Assembly (NCBI RefSeq): GCF_000699445.3
Contig: NC_067196.1
Location: 92,977,864-93,041,863, forward strand
DNA length: 64,000 bases
Reading direction: 5' to 3'
Source of the DNA: Schistosoma haematobium
Taxonomy: Eukaryota; Platyhelminthes; Trematoda; Strigeidida; Schistosomatidae
Below are positions 12,101 to 21,100 of this stretch, piece by piece. Both the position numbers and the translations under genes were made by a program. The stretch's first letter is position 1. Every line of letters begins with the position of its first letter. A model generated the notes under the pieces. The model ran no database searches. It saw nothing but the letters and a program-made list of their open reading frames with translations, and was not told where the DNA came from.

Positions 12101-15100
12101 CTTCTTGTGGCCCAGAACCTCATGACATGTTGAAGTGATTGCCTCTTTGATCCTTTTCCAGTTGCTCTCCACAGTAGTTCCTTCTCCATTGAGTAGATCA
12201 TGAAAAACGCCTGGAACTTACTGCTGAGGACTATCTTGAATTCGTTGAGTTTGTTAGTATCCCGAAAAAACGTCGTATTGAACTTTTTGTGATATTATCC
12301 GCCCTATTGTCCAGTGCTTCTTGAGTTTCAATTTCATCTTGGCGACCAGCAAGTGATGATCTGATGCTATATCAGCTCCTCTCTTGGTTCTCACGTCCTC
12401 TATAGTTCTCCTGAACGTTTTGTTGATGCAAATATGGTCGATTTGATTTTGCGTGGTGTGATCCAGTGAAGTCCATGTGGTTTTGTGTATGCGTTTATGT
12501 GGGAATATGGTGCCGCCTATGACCAGTTTATTGAAGGCACATAAATTTGCAAATCTCTCACCATTTTCGTTCCTTTCTCCCAGTCCGTGTCGTCCCATGA
12601 TGTCTTCATATCCAGTGTTGTCCGTTCCAATCTTGGCATTGAAATCTCCCATCAGAATGGTCAGGTCCTTTGTTGGGCACTTCTCGACGATTGACTGCAG
12701 CCTATTGTAGAATTGATCTTTAGCGTCTTCATTGTAGTCGTTGATAGGCGCATAGCATTGGATGATGTTCATTGAAATGCCCTCTTTCTTTGTTTTGAAC
12801 GAGGCTTTGATGATCCTTGGTCCATGAGATTCCCATCCCATAAGTGTCTTTTGTGCTCTTTTGGACAGTATCAATGCAACTCCTTGTGTATGTGGAGCAT
12901 TTTCTTCATCATGGCCGGAGTATAACAGAAGCTCCCATGAAGCTAGTCGTTGTTGTCCAACTTGCGTCCAATGCGTTTCACTGATCCCAAGCACTTCTAG
13001 GTTGTATCTCCTCATTTCTGCAGCAATTTGGAAGCCTCTCCGGGTGTCCCACATTGAACGAACATTCCATGCACCTAAATAAATGGTTTCTCTGGTTGTC
13101 AGAAGGGGCATCGGCCTCGTAACTTCCGAAGGAATTCGGCTTTCATCATGAGGCGTCATAATTCTTCTAAATGAAGACCTGACTCCCGGGGCAGAGTTTA
13201 AAAGGTTTGAATAATTCTTTTTTGGTTGGCGTTTTTTAGCGAGTTAGTTTTCTACGGGATGGGGACGCTAACCCCATGCCCAACCCTCCTCCTTTATCCG
13301 GGCTTGGGACCGGCAGTAGCCCCCGGAGGGACTTCACGAGGCGAGCTCTAACTTGAAATCCTAAAGGTTGACGGAAATGAGAAAGACCAAAGAGCGCTGT
13401 GTCGAGAATTGGAAGTAGATATCATAAGGATGAGTAGCAACTGGAAAGGATTATCCATGACAGAGTTTGATGGAGAATATTGATGGGTGGCCTATGCTCC
13501 TCCACGAGGGGTAACAGGCATAAGTTGTAGTGAATTAAACTGATGGCAGGTTAGTTTTAATAGCTTTACACTTTTTGATAAATAACCAACCTTGTACGTT
13601 GTGCTCTTCAAGACAGGTTTGAAATTGATCGCCCAATTTACTGTTTGTTTTACCGATCCGATGGAAATCTAAAGAGAGAACTTTTCTTTAGATGGATATA
13701 CAGAATCAAAATTAAAATATTATTATCCAAGAATTAATTTTATGGATGAAATGTTGAGTAAATTACACAAGTTTGCTCCTGTGATTCACGACAATAATAC
13801 ACATTCAAAATTATAATGAAAACAGTGAAATTAAACAAGAATTATGAAATAAATAACTACTTCTTCTTGATAAGACTTTTTACGACATATGCAAATAAAG
13901 GTCTTGAAAACTACCCAGCTACAATATTTGGACACGTGAATATATGGATGTCTAAAATAGTGAATAACAGAAAATGTAAAAACTTTGGGAACATAAAGTT
14001 CAGATGTCCTGGTTATCTACTAAGGCATGAATGAGTTTGTAATGTACAATTAATGCATCGTTTTACAGTCGTTATATCTTATTTTGTAAAATCCACTTCA
14101 ATTTACAAACAGAAACAGTAGCAGCGACCAATGAATGGAACAATAATTTACAAGAATCGTTTAAAAAATAACAATATGCTAAACCTGGTGCAAAACATAT
14201 CACACACAGCAGCAGCAACAAACAGACAGCTAGTTTACTCAACATGTACAACTGATATGTCAGTTTTAACCCATTGAAATAACACTGCAGAAAGTATTTA
14301 CAATGTAGGTATGTATTTTCTATAAGGTTTACCACAAAAAGATATGAATTCAAAACAGTCGTAAAAATTAACCACGAGTGCAAACACTTAGGCGGATGAT
14401 TCTGTCTATTAAACTGGACAAAGTTCAATACGGTTATATTTATACAAATATGAACATTACAAATCATATTACTTACACAATTTACATTTATTTCTAAGCA
14501 TAAACAGCTCTTTACTATCCACATTAGCTGTATGCCAGAAAGGTTCTAGTGCCTTGTAATCCTGGTAAAACAAAGACAGGTGAGGTGCAAATATAAATAT
14601 TTAATGTTAGGTATGGAGATAAAATAAACAATGACTTGGAAGATTTTTCTTTTAAGTGAATGGACAAACAAATCTTGGATCAATGTTAGAATACTCACCA
14701 AAATACTTGACAACTCTGATTGAAATATCCGGCAAATGACACAAAACAATGATGAAATCGATTTGAAAAAACACACTTTAACACAATCTACTAAATAGAT
14801 TGGACTAGATTACTAATGACCAAACATAATGGCAGAAAAACCATATTCAACTGAGGGCACAGGAAATACCATGAAGAAACTCAAAAAGAGACAATTTCAT
14901 AATACTCGAAAGTAAGAGATGTGCCACAGTAATTATGAACGATGAATGAAAAATTGATAAGCTACTTGAGGATATAAGCATATACAAACAACGGACACAA
15001 ATCCAATGAAAGGTTGGAAAAAGACTTGCAAAGCGTCAAAAAAGCTTGACAGAGCAAGACTAATATCGATATAAGACAAATCACGAATGAAAGACAATGA

Positions 15101-18100
15101 ATAAATTCTCTTTCTATTCTATGGTGGGCTGAAACTACACAAACCAAATGCCCCACTACGGCCAGTCTAATCACTCCTCGGAACCTTAACATATAGTTTA
15201 TCAGGAGGAAGTTAAATACTGAAACCTTTGGTGAACTTATCCGTCTATATCATTACATCTTCCACACAATTAAAGTATAAGACTAGGGAAATTTAAATCA
15301 ATGACGACAAAATGATAATGTCCTTTGAAGCTACAGCTCTATGTAGATGATAAATTCGTAAACATTAAAAAGGAGCTGGAGAATATCTACAACGTCAAGG
15401 TCTTTGAGTACACAAACTTTACAATGGAAGAATCGGACAAAAACTGTCATTTTTAGACATGTTAGACACAAGAAACACAACAGAAAAAATAAAAAAAGCA
15501 AAGGTATATTGGGAACCAACTCACACAGAAAAAATTTTCAACTGTAGTCAGAGATTTTTCGATTAATGCCATTAAACATTGCTCCGCTCCTTTGCACTAT
15601 TTAAACTTGTGTAGATTTAATTTGTTTATTCCTCTGAAGAAGTGGCAACTTCAACTGCAGCCCTTCTAGTGATACACCGGTTCTAAGCTCGAGAAAAAGA
15701 GGAGGGTCTGGCACAGAGTCAGCAATACTATTACGCGGAAAACAACCTTGCCGAAAGCGCCGAACGACAGGAACAAATTAAACTATTTAAATTCTTCATT
15801 AGGAGTTGAAGGATCTTCATCCAGAAGAATTATGACACCTCATGGTGACAGTCAAGATTCTTCGAAAGCCACGAGGTCAATGTCCATTCTAGCAACAACA
15901 GCAACGGTTAACATAGATAATTGAAATGTTCGGACAATGTGCGAGACTGGAAGGACTGATCTAATAATTAAGGAAATGCGGAGATACAACATGAATGTTC
16001 ACGGAATCAATGAAAACCAAATCTGCACAGTAAAGGTTAGATTCAGGAGAGCTGCTGCTGCACTCTGGTTACGAAGAAGGAAATGCTTTACACACTCAGG
16101 AACTTGCTCTGATAATGTACAAAGAAGCATATGGAGCACTCACAGGATGAAAACCTTATCAACCCGGAATAATCAACGCATCTTTCAAAAGAAGGTAAGG
16201 AGGGAGTCACAATGTTATCCAATGTTATGCACCAACCAATGATAGCAATGATGATGATAAAGATCAGTTCTATGAGAGGCTACAATCAATCGTAGCCATG
16301 TGTGCAGGGAAGGACATGATGGGAGACCTAAACGTTAAATTCGGAGTGGACAACACCGAGTATCCAGATATCGTGGAACGACACTGACTGATTGGGAGAA
16401 ACGAACGAGAATGGTGACAGATTTGCAAATTAGTATGCATTCAAAAAATGATCATAGGTGGTACTACTATATTTCTCCACAAACACATACACAAAGTTGC
16501 GTGTGTCTCACTGGATTATACCACACAAAACCAACTCGATCATATTTGCATCATTAAAATATTCACAAGGTCAATGGAGAACGTGAGAACCTGGAGAGGA
16601 ACTGACATAGCTTCAGATCACCATCTACCTGGTGGTTGCCAAGAAGAAAACTGATGCTAGAGAAACACTGGACAACTGGAGAAATAGTACTCTAAAAGTT
16701 CAATACAGACTTCCTTCGATATACTGACAAACTCAACCAATTCAAGATAACTCTCAACAACAGGTTTCAAGCCGTACAAGATTTACTCAAAGAAGAAGAA
16801 AATACTATGGAGGACAATTGGAAAGGGATCACAGAGGCGTTAACATCAACGTTTCAGGAAATGCTAGGTCGCAACAAGCATCACCATAAGGAATACATCT
16901 CCATCAAAACCCTCAACAAGATTCAAGAAAGGAAGAACAAGAAGACAGAAACTGACAACAGAGAAAGTCAAGGCACAAACTGAATACACAGAAGCAACAA
17001 GTAAGTGAAGAGGAACATTGGAGCTGACAAACAAAGATATATGGAAGACCTAGCAACGAAGAGGGAAAAAGTCACAACAGGAGGAAATATGAAACAACTA
17101 TATGACAAGACGAAGAAACTGACAGGGAAATATAGTAAACCAGAGCGACCGGTCAAGGATAAAAGGGATAAGACCATCACAGAGATTCAAGAACAGATGG
17201 GTAGAATACTTCGAGGAACTCTTGAGTAGACCCGCCCCACTTAACCCAACGGACATCGAAGCATCACACACAGACCCTCCTATAGTTGTCACTACACAAA
17301 CGAACGAAGAGACCAGAATGGCCCGTCATCAGACAAATCAATAGTGGGAAAGCAGCACGAACTGAAAATATGCCACTTGAAGTACTGAAGTCACACATAG
17401 AAGTAACTGCAAACATGCTCTGCTCTCCATTCAGGAACATTTGGGAGAAAGAGCAAGTGCCAACTAACTGGAGATATCAGCTAATGTGAAAACTACAGAG
17501 GAATCACACTACTATCGGTATCAGGATAAGTTCTCAACAGTGTTGCTGAACCGAATGGAAAATTCAGTAGACGCTCAACTCCGAGTTCAACAAGTTGGAT
17601 TCTGTGAGGACCAGGCGAGCACACGCCAAATCGCGAAACTATAGATCATTGTTGGGCAATCAATTATATGGAACGTCTCACTATAAATCACCTTCTTTGG
17701 CTATGAGAAATCAAACGACGGCATGAGTAGGAGAACCTTATGGAACCGACTTTGACACTATGGAGTGAGTAACTGAGGAGATCATCGACATCATACGGAT
17801 TTCTTACAACGGACTACACTACAAAGTCGTACATGGAAGGCCTATTTTCTCCATCAGGTGTAACGGATGTATTTAAGAGATCAAAGTCGACAAGACAAGT
17901 TATCAGTCATACGTAGAGAGATTCGAATATGTCGCTTTTACTTCTATCTGAAGTTTATGCTGATGTTCAGAACAATAAGCTTCACGAATAAACCAAACAG
18001 CTGAAAGAGTGAAACTGTAGCAAAAACAAAATTGGGGGGAACGCTTGAATTGTGTAGTATATATAAACAAAAAAGTGACTAACCAAACCACCAGCAGCAG

Positions 18101-21100
18101 CATAAACCGGAAATGAAGATAGATGATCATTTTGTTTTTGATACTTATGTATTACTTTGAAAATTTCCAGAGCAGCAGCTGGGCGTCCCTTCGCTAAGAG
18201 CACTTTGACAGTGTCAATAGCAAACTCCAACGGAAAGTAATCTGTTGTAAGTAATTTTGTTGTAATCTGTAGGTTAATAAATAAAAATATGTGGAACAAA
18301 TTATCAACAGTTAGATACAATCTTGAATAGGCTATTGAATAGAGCTTGGTCGAAATATGATTAGACTGATATAATAAATTGCACAAAATCAAGACAGAGG
18401 GAGCAGAACTACATTAACGCAGACAGAAGCTGGGCAAACAGCTGGGAGTCACATTATCTAGCAGATTTAATGCATATTGTTATATCTACAAAAACGTGAA
18501 CCTGATCTACATTCATCTACTCCCACACAATTCTCAATGCAGAAATTCACGAGACATTACATGTTTTGGCTTTTTAAGTAACTTTATTATCATGAGGTGA
18601 AATTTACTGTTTAGAAAGTTATTAGCTTAGAAAATGTGAACCCCGGTTTCTACAGTGTTACCCAAGTTCATATAAGAATGAATTTTGTAGATCGTATGAA
18701 GCGACATCTATGGTAGTATGTTGAACAATTAATACAATTTGTAAAAATCCTTCACATTTTATTTTGGAAAGATTTATAATTTAATAGAGTAAAATACCAA
18801 ATTCAAATATACATAACAATAAATTGACCAAATACCTCACTGCACGTTGCATCAGTATATGCCAACGAACACACTAATCTTGTGTACAGATCCAAGAGTA
18901 AAATAGGTGAGATTTCACGGGATGCTGTTTTGTCATCTATTGAAGGGAGTACAGCGTAAGCCTCATCTAGAGTTCGTAATAAACTGTCTTTGTCACCAAT
19001 ATCAGCGTAAGCGGACAAAAGGCCTTCATATGCAAACTTTGATGGCCACAAACCTATTTGAGATAGTAACTCCTGCGTAGAAGAAACTTCCTCAGGTAGT
19101 CTGAAAGGTTGTTTTGAAGTTTAGAGAATACAAATTAACTCAAAATAAAACCAAGGTATTTTAAACAATTTTATTCAGTGTTCAGAACAAGTAAATGTTA
19201 TTATAACTTGATGACAATATACTTGGATAGTGATTATAACTAATATCTTAGACTGGAGTGAGTTAAGGTTGGAAGCTGTAGCACGGAGGTGGAAATAATT
19301 ATGTGGATAAAATGTAAACGATTTAACACTAAGATGATATGCTTGTGGATCAACATAAAACGTCACTAGAGGCGCGATGGATTGTACCAATTAGGAAGCA
19401 AGATCGACTAGTAGAACATCCGTCGAAAGACCAGCCGATGATGCAACTAAACAATTATAGATATGCTGTATTACAAGCCATATACTGTTAGGAGTGAAGA
19501 CAATAGCCAATAGTTTTATCTTTGGTAGAATAAACATAAAAAACCAAATATGTACAGAAGGCTCGACTAGCTTTTACCAACTTGCGTCATTCATGGCGTA
19601 GGCGAGATTTCCGTCTATCAACCAAAGGACGTGTTTACTGCGCAGCAGATCGTTTCGTCCTACTTTATGGCAGCGAAACATGGCCGGTAAGAGTAGAGGA
19701 TATTCGTAGGTTACTAGTATTTGATCATAGGTGTCTTCGAAATATTGCTCGTATATCATGGGACCATCGAGTAAGTAATGCAGTTGTTAGGAAACGGGTA
19801 CTAGGTAAGGATGGCAAATCAATTGATGACGTAGTGAAACTTCATCAGTTGAGATGGCTTGGACACGTGTTACGTAGGCCCAACGACCGACTGCCTCGAC
19901 GTGCGATGTTCAGTGGTATAGGAGTAGGTTGGAAGAAAGCTAGGGGCGGCCAGACCAAAACATGGCACAAGTCCATGAAGTCACTGACAAGTGGACTGAG
20001 CCATGTTCGTAGGTGTAGACTACCTGGTTGGGGACCGCGAGATGATAGCAACCGATGGTTAGAGACCCTGAATGACATGGCTCAAAATCGTTTGTAATGG
20101 CGCAGGTGAATCGACTCTTTGTGTTCTCCTAAATTCTAATCTGAATTCTCCTTGTCTCTTCCCAAATTTATTTCACTGGATTATACTCTTTAAATAACAT
20201 CTCCAAACCCTAATTTTTCTGATTACAGCTTATAATTTTACTACATCTAGCACTACGGGATTTGAGTCGACAACTGCGTCTCTGTGCTAATGTGGTGTGG
20301 CAACTCGAACTGATGTACGTACGTACGAAGTTCTACGTTGTTACTGACCGATTGAATTTAAAAAACTGGTCTGTCCGGGAGCTCTAACTACGTATTCCAC
20401 TACTCCTGAATTTCAATGATTGAGTTGCCTACCTAATTTTTGACTAGTCACTCTGGTTTACTACATTCCCCTGCTAGTTTTTTCGTTGCCATATAGTTGT
20501 TTCACATTACCTCTTGTAGTTTTCTGCAGCAGTTGCTAGGTCTTCTAGATATTCTCGCCTGTCAGTTGTAATGCTCCTCTTTACTCAATCGTTCCAATGT
20601 ATCCGGCCTGTGCCTTGGCTTCTGTTCTAGCCAGGACGTTAAGTTTCTTTCTATTTTTAGATTTTTACCTAAAGCGTCAATAATGACTAACTACAAACTA
20701 CTGGTCAGGAAGGGTACCGTAGCGTTTACTTAAGTCACTCATACCAACACCCTGCTTACCATAAGATAAAATTACTGGATGTTGTAAAACGATTATTCTA
20801 ATCACTATCACAGGTTGGCTTACTACCTAGATCCTTAAACTATAACCAGCCATATACAAAGTAATACCTGTCACATACATCAGTTAGGGTTGTTACACTA
20901 TGTTATCGCAGATGTATTAGATTATTCAGACACTTCAGAGTAATGAAAGCAGTGACAGTATCAGATGTAAAAATATGTAATGATAAAAGGTTTCGGGATT
21001 CTGGATTCAAGGAGGTGCAGCGAACACCGAAAACAAGCAGACAGGTGATAACATAATCAGAGCAGAAAACACTATCTATATAATTTAGGGCTTATCATGA

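Larger units (their letters stand above)
10102..13333 (-). mobile_element. RTE-A element, nearly full length, with 7-bp TSD
   Basis: Inserted in the older RTE-A copy. TCACGAG occurs at 10,095-10,101 and again at 13,334-13,340. On the minus strand the 5' end begins CCTCCGGGGGCTACTGCC and the 3' end finishes with the GGCCTATGCTCC block and a (GTAA)n tail. The order is endonuclease, RT, C-terminal zinc-finger-like region. It is broken by frameshifts and by a small RTE-B tail at 10,441-10,748. It belongs to the SR2-like RTE group of schistosomes (name by resemblance). Confidence 0.85.
9300..13540 (+). mobile_element. Decayed RTE-A copy, split by a younger RTE-A insertion
   Basis: The plus strand matches the RTE-A RT to C-terminal region from about 9,300 to 10,101 and resumes at 13,341 (AGGCGAGCTCTAACTTG...) to the 3' terminal motif near 13,500. 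The uninterrupted equivalent at 3,690-3,560 (minus) shows the two halves were contiguous. Bases 9,300-9,480 also match the segment at 56,940-57,090. Confidence 0.75.
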
